Source of the DNA: Marinovum sp.
Lineage (GTDB): Bacteria; Pseudomonadota; Alphaproteobacteria; Rhodobacterales; Rhodobacteraceae
DNA length: 37,618 nt
Direction of reading: 5' to 3'
Assembly: GCA_022447495.1 (NCBI GenBank)
Contig: JAKVBH010000037.1
Span: 1 to 37,618, forward strand
Both the position numbers and the translations under genes were made by a program. The number at the start of each line of letters is the position of its first letter. Position 1 is the stretch's first letter. The notes beneath the pieces are model-generated. The model was not told where the DNA came from and made no database searches. It saw only the letters and a list, made by a program, of their open reading frames with translations. Below, piece after piece: positions 24,342 through 33,132 of the stretch.

Positions 24342-26300
24342 CTAAACATCCAACTCCTCAACAAACTTCGCATTCGCCTGGATATACTCAAACCGTTTCT
24401 CGGGCTTCTTGCCCATCAAACGCTCCACCAAATCCCCCGTTTCACCGGGTTCGTCCTCGTCGATGCTCACCCTGATCAATTTGCGCGTCTCAGGGTTCAT
24501 GGTCGTGTCTTTCAAATCCTTGGCGTCCATCTCACCCAGGCCTTTAAAGCGCGACACGTCGATTTTGCCTTTGCCGCCGAGGCCTTTGTCCAGCCATTCG
24601 TCCCGCTCCACCTCATCGAGGCAATAGACCCGCTTCGACCCTTGGGTCAGGCGGTAGAGCGGCGGACAGGCGAGGTATAGGTGCCCCTGATCGATCATCG
24701 GGCGCATCTGGGTGAAGAAGAACGTCATCAAAAGCGCAGCGATATGGGCGCCGTCGACGTCCGCATCCGTCATGATGATGATCTTGTCATAGCGCAAATC
24801 ATCGACGTTGAACCGCGTCCCGAGCCCCACGCCAAGCGCCTGGGTCAGATCGGAAATCTCCGCATTGGTGCCAAGCTTCGAGCTCGCCGCGCCCAACACG
24901 TTGAGGATTTTCCCCCGCAGTGGCAGGAGCGCTTGTGTCTTGCGGTCGCGGGCCATTTTGGCTGAACCACCCGCGCTGTCGCCCTCGACGATGAATAACT
25001 CCGTGCCGTCGCGTGTTTGAGAAGAGCAGTCCACCAATTTGCCGGGAAGGCGCAGTTTCTTCGTGGCGGATTTGCGTTGTGTTTCCTTCTCGGCCCGTCT
25101 CCTCAGACGCTCCTCAGCGCGCAGCACCAGAAAGTCGAGGATCGCACCGGCGGATTTGGTGTCGGCGGCCAGCCAATTGTCAAAGTGATCGCGCACAGCC
25201 CCTTCGACCAAGCGTTGCGCTTCCGTGGTGGCCAGGCGATCTTTGGTCTGACCGACAAATTCAGGCTCGCGGATGAAGCAGCTCACCAAAGCACAGCCGC
25301 CCGTGATGAGATCATCACGGGTGACCTGAGCGGCCTTTTTGTTGCCCGCCAATTCGCCATAGGCGCGTATGCCCTTGAGGATCGCGGCCCAAAAGCCGGC
25401 CTCATGGGTGCCGCCTTCGGGGGTGGGCACCGTGTTACAATAGCTCTGGATGAAGCCATCGCGGGAGGGGGTCCAATTGATGGCCCATTCCACTTTTCCA
25501 GGCGTGTCGAACTTTTCTTTGAAATCCACGACGCCCGCGAAAGGGCGTTCGGCATAGGTCGAAGCGTTGCCCAAGGTCTCGGTGAGATAGTCCGACAGGC
25601 CGCCTGGGAAGTGGAAGGTCGCCTCTTGCGGCGTGTCGCCGTCGGCGATGGCGGATTTCCAACGAATCTCGACCCCGGAGAAGAGGTAGGCCTTCGAACG
25701 GACCATTTTCAGCAGCCGAGCAGGTTTGAAGCTATGGGTCCCGAAGATTTCGGCATCGGCATGGAAGGTGACGGTTGTGCCCCGCCGGTTGGGCGCCGCG
25801 CCGATCTTTTTGACGGGACCAAGCGGTGTACCGCGTGAGAAGCGTTGCTCAACCAGCTCTTTGTTGCGCGCAACTTGCACGACGAGGCTATCGGAGAGCG
25901 CGTTGACAACCGATGCACCCACACCGTGCAGGCCGCCGGAGGTCTCATAGGCCTTGCCCGAGAATTTACCGCCTGCGTGCAGCGTGCAGAGGATCACTTC
26001 CAGCGCGGATTTGTCGGGGAATTTAGGGTGCGGATCGGTTGGAATGCCCCGGCCATTGTCGCGGATCGAGATGGCGTAGTCGTCGTGCAGCTCCACCTCA
26101 ATGCGGTTGGCGTGACCCGCTACGGCTTCATCCATGGAGTTGTCGAGGATTTCTGCCACCATGTGATGCAGCGCGCGTTCATCGGTGCCGCCAATATACA
26201 TGCCCGGGCGCTTGCGCACCGGTTCGAGGCCCTCAAGGACTTCGATGGAGGAGGCGTCGTAATCGCTCGTTTGTGCTCCGGCGAGGAGGTCGTCGGCCAT
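24342..26300 (-). CDS. parE: DNA topoisomerase IV subunit B
   Basis: 652 residues, a GHKL ATPase with TOPRIM domain. Seen: PGMYIGGTDERALHHMVAEILDNSMDEA (ATP-binding), DNGRGIP, GGLHGVGASVVNALS, then the TOPRIM core EGDSAGGSAKMARDRKTQALLPLRGKILN-type region and TDADVDGAHIAALL with metal-binding acidic residues. ParE with ParC decatenates daughter chromosomes. Length and the C-terminal end (lacking the inserted domain of GyrB) support ParE. Its TAG stop is followed without a gap by the ATG of the mrr pseudogene. parC is not in the window. Confidence 0.95.
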   Translation of the reverse strand: MADDLLAGAQTSDYDASSIEVLEGLEPVRKRPGMYIGGTDERALHHMVAEILDNSMDEAVAGHANRIEVELHDDYAISIRDNGRGIPTDPHPKFPDKSALEVILCTLHAGGKFSGKAYETSGGLHGVGASVVNALSDSLVVQVARNKELVEQRFSRGTPLGPVKKIGAAPNRRGTTVTFHADAEIFGTHSFKPARLLKMVRSKAYLFSGVEIRWKSAIADGDTPQEATFHFPGGLSDYLTETLGNASTYAERPFAGVVDFKEKFDTPGKVEWAINWTPSRDGFIQSYCNTVPTPEGGTHEAGFWAAILKGIRAYGELAGNKKAAQVTRDDLITGGCALVSCFIREPEFVGQTKDRLATTEAQRLVEGAVRDHFDNWLAADTKSAGAILDFLVLRAEERLRRRAEKETQRKSATKKLRLPGKLVDCSSQTRDGTELFIVEGDSAGGSAKMARDRKTQALLPLRGKILNVLGAASSKLGTNAEISDLTQALGVGLGTRFNVDDLRYDKIIIMTDADVDGAHIAALLMTFFFTQMRPMIDQGHLYLACPPLYRLTQGSKRVYCLDEVERDEWLDKGLGGKGKIDVSRFKGLGEMDAKDLKDTTMNPETRKLIRVSIDEDEPGETGDLVERLMGKKPEKRFEYIQANAKFVEELDV

Positions 26301-26372
26301 GGCAGCTGCTCTTTTTGGTTTTAGTTGCCCGTATTATGCCAGAGCGTAGCCCGGTGGGAAAGCGCGGAAGGG

Positions 26373-27038
26373 CTACCCAAGCAGCGGAAGGCGCGCGATG
26401 GTTTCAAACTGACCGTCAGGGCGTTCGCCAACCAGGCCGATGGAGTTGATTTCAAAGGGGCGCGGCAGCGGGGGAAGGTGCGCTTCGATCAAGGCTTTGA
26501 CAGTATCGCATGTCTCGGGGGGCACGCGCCCCGTCAGTGTCAGATGAAACCGGAATTCGTCGAGCACATATGGATAGCCCCAGGTCTGCAGCAAGGCTTC
26601 CTGCCGGTCCGTGAGCTTGCGCGCACGGCGTTTGGCAAGTTCTGCCTCGTTGGGCGGAGCTCGAAAGGCGTCAAGCTCGGTCACGCAGGCGGCAGTGAGG
26701 GCGCCCAAGGCGGTTGCATCGCCGTCTGGCACCAAGGCAAAGAACGCGCCAAGTCTGGCGAGCTTCAACCCTGGGACCAAAACGGGCTTTTGCCCTGCGG
26801 CGAGCTGCTCCGCCGCAGCGTAGAGCGCGTCGGCTGTGGTACCTTCAGCCAGTCGAAAGGGCGGCTTCATTGTGCCATGAAAGCCGTATTTGCGAGGTGT
26901 TTGAGTCCATCGGGTTATGTCCGGGTCTTGCTCCAATCTCTGAGCCGTCGCGATTTCCCAGCCCAACCATCGCGCTCCAAAAGCGGCGAGCGGACCTTCT
27001 GGAAGACAGTAGATGCCAAAGCGGGTGAAATTTTCCAC
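26373..27038 (-). CDS. DUF1045 protein, 2H phosphoesterase-like
   Basis: 221 residues. Two histidine motifs of the 2H phosphoesterase superfamily are visible: KYGFHGTMKPPF (the HGT motif) and FRFHLTLTGRV (the HLTLTG motif). The family (DUF1045) is best known from phosphonate-degradation clusters, where its exact role is unclear; a cyclic phosphate or nucleotide substrate is likely from the fold. Here it stands four bases after the modC stop and is thus probably the last gene of the molybdate operon. No phn gene is in the window. Confidence 0.9.
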   Translation of the reverse strand: MENFTRFGIYCLPEGPLAAFGARWLGWEIATAQRLEQDPDITRWTQTPRKYGFHGTMKPPFRLAEGTTADALYAAAEQLAAGQKPVLVPGLKLARLGAFFALVPDGDATALGALTAACVTELDAFRAPPNEAELAKRRARKLTDRQEALLQTWGYPYVLDEFRFHLTLTGRVPPETCDTVKALIEAHLPPLPRPFEINSIGLVGERPDGQFETIARLPLLG

Positions 27039-27042
27039 GGTG

Positions 27043-28128
27043 CTATCCTCGGCCTCCGCCTACGTCGTCGGGGGCCACCGACACGGTTTTGACGATCGCC
27101 CAGACGGCGCGTCCTTCTTGTAAATCCAGCGCTTTGGCCGATCGCGCGGTGATCCGGGCCAACAGGGCCCCTGCGGCGGTGTCCAATGCAACAATTGTGC
27201 CTGGACCTGACCCCGCGCGCATGGATTTCACTTGACCTGGAATATGGTTCAGAGCAGAAATTGCACCAGGGGCGTCGGTTGACAAGATGACGTCTTGGGC
27301 TGCAATCCGAACGCGCAGCATCGCCCCGACGGGCGCCGAAACATTGGGCAAAAAGAGCGCGATCCCACCGGCATCCAACTCGGTCAACCCATCGCTGTGG
27401 TGCGTTCTGACTTGGGCATCAAGCACGGCACCCACTGCGCGGGGGCCAGCAGGGGTAATATTTGGATCGGCAAGTACGTCGCGCGCGGCCCCGGTTTTCA
27501 CCACCCGCCCTTGGGAGAGTGCAACGATGGTCGTGGCCAGACGTGCGACCTCAGCTGCAGAATGCGAGACATACAGGATGGGCACATCAAGTTCATCCCG
27601 CAGGCGTTCGAAATAGGGTAAAATCTCCGCCTTGCGCGCCGCATCGAGCGAGGCCAAAGGCTCATCAGCAAGCAACATACGTGGACGTGCCAATAATGCG
27701 CGCCCGAGCGCCACCCGCGCCGCTTCGCCCCCAGACAAGGCGACCGGCCTGCGGTCGCGCAACGGGCCAAGCCCCAAAAGTTCTATCACCCGCTCTTCGC
27801 CGAGCTCAATGCCGCCGCCTTGCGCAAACCGCTGCCCATAACGGAGGTTTTGCAAGACGCTCATATGCGGAAAGAGTCGGTGGTCCTGGAACACATATCC
27901 CAAGCCGCGCTTGTGGGGCGGAAGAAAGCGCCGCCCATCTGAGAGCACGTGATCATCAAGGGAGATCTCCGCCCTGTCCGAGCGCAACAGCCCGGCAACC
28001 GCGCGCATGATTGAGGTTTTGCCACAGCCCGACGGCCCAAAAAGCACCGTCAACCCGGGCGGCGCCTCAAAAACCACGTCGATGGAAAGGCTTTCATAGC
28101 GGTGTTTGACATGAACAAAGAGAGTCAT
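27043..28128 (-). CDS. modC: Molybdate ABC transporter ATP-binding protein
   Basis: 361 residues. An ABC ATPase domain (about 1-230) with Walker A GPSGCGKTS, Q-loop VFQDHRLFPHM, signature ALSGGEAARVALGRALL (the common family form has a K/R-Q-R instead of A-A-R), Walker B MLLADEPLASLD, and H-loop YVSHSAAEV; then a C-terminal TOBE/Mop domain (about 290-355) that binds molybdate. It would energise ModB. Its start overlaps the modB stop (ATGA) and the DUF1045 gene follows within four bases. Confidence 0.94.
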   Translation of the reverse strand: MTLFVHVKHRYESLSIDVVFEAPPGLTVLFGPSGCGKTSIMRAVAGLLRSDRAEISLDDHVLSDGRRFLPPHKRGLGYVFQDHRLFPHMSVLQNLRYGQRFAQGGGIELGEERVIELLGLGPLRDRRPVALSGGEAARVALGRALLARPRMLLADEPLASLDAARKAEILPYFERLRDELDVPILYVSHSAAEVARLATTIVALSQGRVVKTGAARDVLADPNITPAGPRAVGAVLDAQVRTHHSDGLTELDAGGIALFLPNVSAPVGAMLRVRIAAQDVILSTDAPGAISALNHIPGQVKSMRAGSGPGTIVALDTAAGALLARITARSAKALDLQEGRAVWAIVKTVSVAPDDVGGGRG

Positions 28129-28811
28129 GTTGCGTTCCGCCCAGTTAGCCTATGTGCCAGAAACTCCGACAACAAAAGCGCACCGATCGACACCAGAACC
28201 GAGACAATCACAAGCCGCAGCGCGGAACTCTCACCGCCCGGCACTTGCAAAAACGCATAGATCGCCGTGGGCAAGGTCTGCGTCTGGCCAGGAATGTTCG
28301 AGACAAAGGTGATGGTCGCGCCAAATTCCCCCATGGCTTTGGCAAACGCGAGAATCGCTCCGGTGAGGATGCCGGGTAGGCTGAGCGGCAAAACGACGGT
28401 TAAAAAGACCCAAATCCGCGATGCTCCAAGAGTTGCAGCGGCCTCTTCCAGCTTGGGATCAACCGCTTGAATGGACAGCCGCATGGCGCGCACCATCAAA
28501 GGAAATGCCATCACAGCAGCGGCCAATGCTGCCCCGGTCCAGCGAAACGCAAAGACGATTCCGAACTCCGCCAAAAAGCCGCCCAACGGCGCCCGGAGCC
28601 CAAACGTCAGGAGTAGCAAATAGCCAGTGACCACAGGCGGTAGGATCAACGGTAAATGTACTAGGGCATTGAGCCATTGCTTGCCCGGAAAGGACCACCG
28701 TGCCAGTGCATAAGCGGCCAAAAGCCCAAGGGGCAGGGATACCAATGTGGCCCAAAATGCCACCTGCACCGAAAGCGCAACAGCGGCCCATTCTGCGGGC
28801 GCGAGCCACAT
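28125..28811 (-). CDS. modB: Molybdate ABC transporter permease
   Basis: 228 residues (one more if a GTG just before is used) with five to six membrane helices and the BPD-transport EAA loop (LEEAAATLGASRIWVFLTVVLP). It forms the molybdate channel with ModA and ModC. ATG 28811 overlaps the modA stop as TGATG; the GTG at 28814 would give the same overlap type, so the start is uncertain by one codon. Typical length for ModB. Confidence 0.94.
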   Translation of the reverse strand: MWLAPAEWAAVALSVQVAFWATLVSLPLGLLAAYALARWSFPGKQWLNALVHLPLILPPVVTGYLLLLTFGLRAPLGGFLAEFGIVFAFRWTGAALAAAVMAFPLMVRAMRLSIQAVDPKLEEAAATLGASRIWVFLTVVLPLSLPGILTGAILAFAKAMGEFGATITFVSNIPGQTQTLPTAIYAFLQVPGGESSALRLVIVSVLVSIGALLLSEFLAHRLTGRNAT

Positions 28812-29539
28812 CACTTTGCCAACAGGGTGAACCCCTGCGCCTCAAAAATTGCCTGGGCCTGAGCGTCAAGAAGCATATCGACAAACTCTTGCGCGGCATC
28901 GTTGGCCCCCGGCGTCACGGCGGCAAGGTAGCGGATTGGATCATGCAGATTTTCATCAATTTCCTGAACCATAGAAACTCGCGGCTCTACCATGGCATCG
29001 CTGGCATAGACGAGGCCAAACCCTGCTTCGCCCAACGCAACCAGAGCCAATGCTGCGCGCACATTGTCAGTTTGCACCAAATTTGGCTTCCATGCGCTCC
29101 ATATTCCCAAAGCCTCAAGGGCTTGTCTGGCGTATATGCCCGCTGGAACTGCGTCCACAAAAGCAACGGCGACTTTAGTTTTCGGGAGCGCGTCGACCAA
29201 GGTTGATCCGAAAGGGCGCTGCTCCACTTCCGCATGAGCAACCAGAACCAACTTATTGCCCACGATATCTCGCCTGCTGCTGCCAACCACGGCGTCCTGG
29301 TCTACCAACCAATCCATCCACGTGGTGTTGGCAAGCATCACCACATCCGCCGGTGCACCCGCCGCGACTTGTCGGGCTAGCACAGAAGAGCCAGCATAAG
29401 ACACTACCATCTCTGGGCCAAACGTCTCGGCGATCTCGTCGAGTGCATTTTTGAGCGAGGCGGCGGCAAAGACCGTCACAGTCTCCGCGCGCGCGATGCT
29501 CGCGCAACACATTAAAAGCGCTGCAATTCTCCAGATCAT
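28811..29539 (-). CDS. modA: Molybdate-binding periplasmic protein
   Basis: 242 residues. A signal peptide (MIWRIAALLMCCASIARA, cut before ETVTVF) leads into the class-II binding-protein fold: VFAAASLKNALDEIAE, YAGSSVLARQVAAGAPADV with the oxyanion-binding Ser/Ala residues, and YASDAMV near the hinge. It captures molybdate or tungstate in the periplasm. Its gene is first in the modA-modB-modC-DUF1045 set. No ModE gene or clear ModE operator is visible; a structured repeat (29593-29646) stands just upstream. Confidence 0.94.
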   Translation of the reverse strand: MIWRIAALLMCCASIARAETVTVFAAASLKNALDEIAETFGPEMVVSYAGSSVLARQVAAGAPADVVMLANTTWMDWLVDQDAVVGSSRRDIVGNKLVLVAHAEVEQRPFGSTLVDALPKTKVAVAFVDAVPAGIYARQALEALGIWSAWKPNLVQTDNVRAALALVALGEAGFGLVYASDAMVEPRVSMVQEIDENLHDPIRYLAAVTPGANDAAQEFVDMLLDAQAQAIFEAQGFTLLAK

Positions 29540-29592
29540 GCCAAATCATGCTCCGCAGGTGCGCGGTGTGCAACAGCCCTCTGTTTCTTCTG

Positions 29593-29646
29593 GCGAGAAA
29601 TATCCTGGGGGGAGGCGCGCTTGTGCGCCGGGGGGCAAAGCCCCCC
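29593..29646 (+). repeat. Structured intergenic repeat element, copy B
   Basis: GCGAGAAATATCCTGGGG is followed by a variable hairpin GGCGC (29614-29618)/GCGCC (29625-29629) and a terminal hairpin of GGGGGGC-AAA-GCCCCCC ending at 29646. The order of parts equals copy A at 12751-12803 while the inner hairpin differs in sequence. It lies between the modA start and the end of the glycerate kinase gene, with the terminal hairpin touching that stop codon. Confidence 0.7.
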
Positions 29647-29647
29647 G

Positions 29648-30907
29648 TCACCGGATGAGAAACGCGCGGAAGTCATTCACATTCGTGCCGGTCGGGCCAG
29701 GCGAAAAAAGATCGCCCACCGCATCAAATGCGCCCCAGGCGTCGTGCCCTGAAAGGCTCGTGAGCGGATCAAAACCTGCTGCGCGCATCCGCACCGCCGT
29801 TGTCCCATCGGCAAAGGCCCCTGCATTGGCCTCCGAGCCGTCAATCCCGTCAGTATCCGCGAACAGCGCAGTAACATCACCCAAGCCCTCGATGCCAAGC
29901 GCTGCAGACAGAAGGCATTCCGAATTGCGGCCGCCGCGACCTCCGGCGGCTTTGAGTGTGACGGTTGTCTCTCCCCCGGAGAGCAACACAACAGGCGCCC
30001 GAAACGGGCGTCCATTGGCGTGGCATTCCCGGGCGATGGCGGCGTGCATGCTGCCGATATCGCGGGCTTCGCCTTCGATGGCGTCCGATAGGATGATCGC
30101 GGACACGCCGTCTGTCTCAAAAGACCTGGCGGCGGCTTCGAGTGATAGCCGCGCAGAGGCGATCACATGTGTCTCGTTTTTGGCAAAAACGAGGTCTGCT
30201 GGGGCAGGGGGCTCTGTGAGCGCGGAGCGGATATGCGGCGAGAGTGTGATGCCATAGGCATCAATCAACCGATGGGCATCTTCGACACCTTTGGGGTCGG
30301 GCACTGTGGGGCCAGAGGCCACTTGCGCGGGGTCATCGCCGGGCACGTCGGATACAATCAGGCTGACCACGCGGGCGGGATGAGCCATTGCCGCCAGGCG
30401 ACCGCCCTTTATGCGGCTGGCGCATTTGCGGATGGCGTTCATCACACCTATGGGCGCGCCAGAGGCGAGGAGCGCCGCGTTGAGTTCTTGTTCGTCTTCG
30501 AAATTCAGCCCTGCGACGGGCGCTGGCAGAAGGGCGGATCCACCGCCACAGATCAGAGCGATCACCAAGTCATCGGGTGTCAGGTCTGAAACCGCCTCCA
30601 TGAGCGCTTCGCTGGCCACCAAACCTGCCTCGTCGGGCACGGGATGGGCCGCTTCAAGCACGTCTATTTGATCGCAGGCTGTGGCGTAGCCATAACGCGT
30701 GACCACCACACCGCTCACCGGGCCGTCCCAGAGCTTTTCAAAGGCGGCGGCGAGTTGTGCGGCGCCTTTGCCCGCGCCCACGACGATCGTGCGGCCTTTA
30801 GGCATCAACGGCAAATGCGCCGCCAGCGTACGCTCTGCGTCAGCGGCCGCAACGGCGGCCTCAAATCCGCGGATCAAGATGGCTTTATCGTCTTCGTTGA
30901 TTGCCAT
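29648..30907 (-). CDS. Glycerate 2-kinase (MOFRL family)
   Basis: 419 residues. The N-terminal DUF4147/MOFRL type: VVGAGKGAAQLAAAFE, LALICGGGSALLPAPVAGLN, NAIRKCASRIKGGRLA, and the C-terminal MOFRL domain with LLSGGETTVTLKAAGGRGGRN and FADTDGIDGSEANAGA. It phosphorylates D-glycerate to 2-phosphoglycerate, feeding photorespiration-like, serine-cycle or tartrate/hydroxypyruvate routes (called TtuD or GckA in relatives). A hairpin and 108 bases separate it from tauC upstream, on the same strand, so joint expression is possible but not shown. Confidence 0.93.
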   Translation of the reverse strand: MAINEDDKAILIRGFEAAVAAADAERTLAAHLPLMPKGRTIVVGAGKGAAQLAAAFEKLWDGPVSGVVVTRYGYATACDQIDVLEAAHPVPDEAGLVASEALMEAVSDLTPDDLVIALICGGGSALLPAPVAGLNFEDEQELNAALLASGAPIGVMNAIRKCASRIKGGRLAAMAHPARVVSLIVSDVPGDDPAQVASGPTVPDPKGVEDAHRLIDAYGITLSPHIRSALTEPPAPADLVFAKNETHVIASARLSLEAAARSFETDGVSAIILSDAIEGEARDIGSMHAAIARECHANGRPFRAPVVLLSGGETTVTLKAAGGRGGRNSECLLSAALGIEGLGDVTALFADTDGIDGSEANAGAFADGTTAVRMRAAGFDPLTSLSGHDAWGAFDAVGDLFSPGPTGTNVNDFRAFLIR

Positions 30908-30962
30908 GAACTCCTCCCCAGGTTGCGCACTTCATTGGCCAAAACACTGCCGGAATGCAAGC

Positions 30963-30990
30963 GGCCCGCTCCAAGTCAATGGAGCGGGCC
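30963..30990 (-). terminator. Hairpin behind tauC, probable terminator
   Basis: GGCCCGCTCC (30963-30972) and GGAGCGGGCC (30981-30990) form a perfect ten-base stem with an eight-base loop, 25 bases after the tauC stop. On the minus strand no T run follows, so it may stabilise the mRNA end or work with Rho rather than terminate by itself. Confidence 0.55.
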
Positions 30991-31015
30991 AACAATGCAG
31001 TGTGTTTGGGTAAGA

Positions 31016-32281
31016 TTATACGCGACCCTTCCACGGTACGAGCCACTTTTCGGCCATGCGCATCAGGATATCGATGCCAAAGCCGATAATGCCGATGAGG
31101 ATGATGCCCAGGATCACGATATCTGTCAGCTGGAATTTAGAGGCGACCATGATCATCATGCCAGCGCCTTGTTCCGCAGCTACAAGTTCAGCGGCCACAA
31201 CCGTTCCCCAACAGACGCCCATGGCAACCCGCGCACCAGTGAAGATCTCCGGCAGCGAGTTCGGCACGATGACGTAGCGCATGATCTGACGCTTGGATGC
31301 ACCCAGCGAATAGGCGGCGTGCACCTTGGAGATCGCAACACCGGACACACCCGCGCGCGCCGCAATGGCCATTATCCAGAGGGCTGCCAGGAAGAGAAGG
31401 ATGATCTTACCCGTCTCGCCTATGCCAAACCAGATGATGATAAGGGGGATCAGTGCCAGCGGCGGCACGGGACGCATGAATTCCACGATCGGGTCGAACC
31501 AACCCCGGAACCAATTGGACAGGCCCATGGCATAGCCGAGCGGAATGCCCACCAAAGCGCCAAAGAAGAAACCCACGATCACTCGAAAGAGTGAGTAGCC
31601 CAGATGCTCATAGAGCGTGCTGTCACGGTAGCCTTCGGAAGCAATCTCACCCAAACGCTCAACGACCTTTTCGGGCGGCGGCAACCAGATGGCCTCCATT
31701 TGCCAACCCTTGTCTGGTTCAAAGTTCAATGTGCCTTTCTCGGACATGCCAATACGCGCGTTGTTCACGAAGACATCGACGCCAGGCGAGATTGGCTGGC
31801 CGTTGACCGCAATCACGGTGTGGCCGACCTCACGCCCCTTTTCGTCGTTTTTGTCGACGCGGATCAGGCCAGACCGATAGGCCCCAATGGCGGCACCGTC
31901 GTCTTTGGCCCAGCCCTCGCCGGGATCGACTTCGGGCGCATTGGTTTTGTCTTGGGCTGGGTGCACGATGACCGTGACAGTCGCGCTGTCTTCGGTCCCG
32001 TCATCCGCGCGGGCGGTGTATTCAAACGTCGTGGTCCCCACAAACGCCCCCGGCATATGCAAGAACCCCGGGAGGAGCGATGACCCCGTGAATGAGCCCC
32101 AGAGGAAGAAAAGGGCCAGAACCGAAATCACCGAAGCGATCCGGTTTGGTTTGACCGCGCTTTCGTCCCCGAAGGTCACAGTCTTACGTGCGTTGAAACC
32201 CTTTTGTGCCTGGTCAGTGACCGTGCGCACAATGAAGAAGGAGACAATGAAGATGCCAAGATAGATCAGCAAAGGGATCAT
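31016..32281 (-). CDS. tauC: Taurine ABC transporter permease with an inserted periplasmic domain
   Basis: 421 residues against about 275 for ordinary TauC. An extra N-terminal helix (about 2-20), a second helix (49-66), then about 130 residues (68-198) not found in standard TauC. Part of this insert reads TFEYTARADDGTEDSATVTV, like bacterial Ig/cadherin-type beta-sandwich repeats. From WLPPPEKVV (about 200) the normal SsuC/TauC permease core follows, with helices and the EAA loop (AAYSLGASKRQIMRYVIVP). Start MIPLLIYLG at 32281 overlaps the tauB stop (ATGA). It would form the taurine channel. Another aliphatic sulfonate is also possible. Confidence 0.9.
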   Translation of the reverse strand: MIPLLIYLGIFIVSFFIVRTVTDQAQKGFNARKTVTFGDESAVKPNRIASVISVLALFFLWGSFTGSSLLPGFLHMPGAFVGTTTFEYTARADDGTEDSATVTVIVHPAQDKTNAPEVDPGEGWAKDDGAAIGAYRSGLIRVDKNDEKGREVGHTVIAVNGQPISPGVDVFVNNARIGMSEKGTLNFEPDKGWQMEAIWLPPPEKVVERLGEIASEGYRDSTLYEHLGYSLFRVIVGFFFGALVGIPLGYAMGLSNWFRGWFDPIVEFMRPVPPLALIPLIIIWFGIGETGKIILLFLAALWIMAIAARAGVSGVAISKVHAAYSLGASKRQIMRYVIVPNSLPEIFTGARVAMGVCWGTVVAAELVAAEQGAGMMIMVASKFQLTDIVILGIILIGIIGFGIDILMRMAEKWLVPWKGRV

Positions 32282-33084
32282 GCGCTTTCCTCCTGACGAC
32301 CCATAATTTCTTCTTCCATGTCCCAAATCATGCCGAGGATTTCCTCACGACGTTGGGCAAACTCCGGGTGTTTTTTCACTTCACGGAGGTCTTCACCTAC
32401 GCCAAGATCGGCGAACGGCAGGCGGTATTCCTTGTGGATGCGGCCCGGACGGGGCGCCATCACCAAAAGACGTTCGCCAAGCAAAAGCGCCTCTTCAACC
32501 GAGTGGGTGATCAGTATGATCGTCTTGCCGGTCTCTTTCCAGAGCTTGAGAACAAGGCTTTGCATCTTCTCTCGCGTCAGGGCGTCAAGCGCCCCAAGAG
32601 GTTCGTCCATCAAGATCACGTCGGGATCATTGGCCAGGCACCGGGCCAAGGCCACACGTTGCTGCATCCCGCCGGATAGCTCGTAGATTGCTTTCTGTTT
32701 GAAGTCTTGCAAACCCACGATATCGAGAAGGTGGTCCACGTTTTGACCCCACTCTCTCTCGGATTTACCGGCCATGCGCGGACCGAACGAGACGTTCTCA
32801 CGCACTGACATCCACTCAAAGAGCGCGCCCTGTTGGAATACCATGCCGCGTTCCGCGTCGGGCCCGCGCACCTCGTGTCCGTTCAATACAAGCTCACCCG
32901 AAGTCGGAGCAAGAAAGCCCGCTACGATGTTGAGTAATGTGGTTTTGCCGCAGCCCGACGGGCCCAGCACGCTCATCAACTCGCCTTGGGCCAGGGTGAG
33001 CGTCACATCCTGGAGAGCCTGAACATAATCGCCGTTCGGCAGATCAAAGCGCATCGACAGGTTGGAAATGGAAAGTCCAGACAT
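32278..33084 (-). CDS. tauB: Taurine ABC transporter ATP-binding protein
   Basis: 268 residues. Walker A GPSGCGKTTLLN, VFQQGALFEWMSV as Q-loop region, signature LSGGMQQRVALARCLA, Walker B VILMDEPLGALD, H-loop LITHSVEEA. The NitT/TauT subfamily type is clear. It has a 30-residue acidic C-terminal extension (MIWDMEEEIMGRQEE). Start MSGLSISN at 33084 has GGGGGA upstream and is preferred to the upstream in-frame ATG. It sits between tauA and tauC; a hairpin lies in the tauA-tauB gap. Confidence 0.94.
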   Translation of the reverse strand: MSGLSISNLSMRFDLPNGDYVQALQDVTLTLAQGELMSVLGPSGCGKTTLLNIVAGFLAPTSGELVLNGHEVRGPDAERGMVFQQGALFEWMSVRENVSFGPRMAGKSEREWGQNVDHLLDIVGLQDFKQKAIYELSGGMQQRVALARCLANDPDVILMDEPLGALDALTREKMQSLVLKLWKETGKTIILITHSVEEALLLGERLLVMAPRPGRIHKEYRLPFADLGVGEDLREVKKHPEFAQRREEILGMIWDMEEEIMGRQEESA

Positions 33085-33110
33085 GGTCCCCCGCATGACT
33101 GATAGGTTGA

Positions 33111-33132
33111 CAGGGCGGAGGAGCCCGCCCTG
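33111..33132 (-). promoter_or_regulatory. Intercistronic hairpin between tauA and tauB
   Basis: CAGGGCGG (33111-33118) and CCGCCCTG (33125-33132) form a perfect eight-base stem with a six-base loop in the 82-base gap after tauA. No T run follows. Such hairpins commonly protect the 3' end of a binding-protein mRNA and lower expression of the ATPase and permease genes behind it; that role here is inference. Confidence 0.55.

Noticed and set aside
26346..26376. GTAGCCC/GGGCTAC inverted repeat at the end of the DUF1045 gene
   Set aside because: Seven-base stem with a 17-base loop and no T run; too weak to call a terminator.
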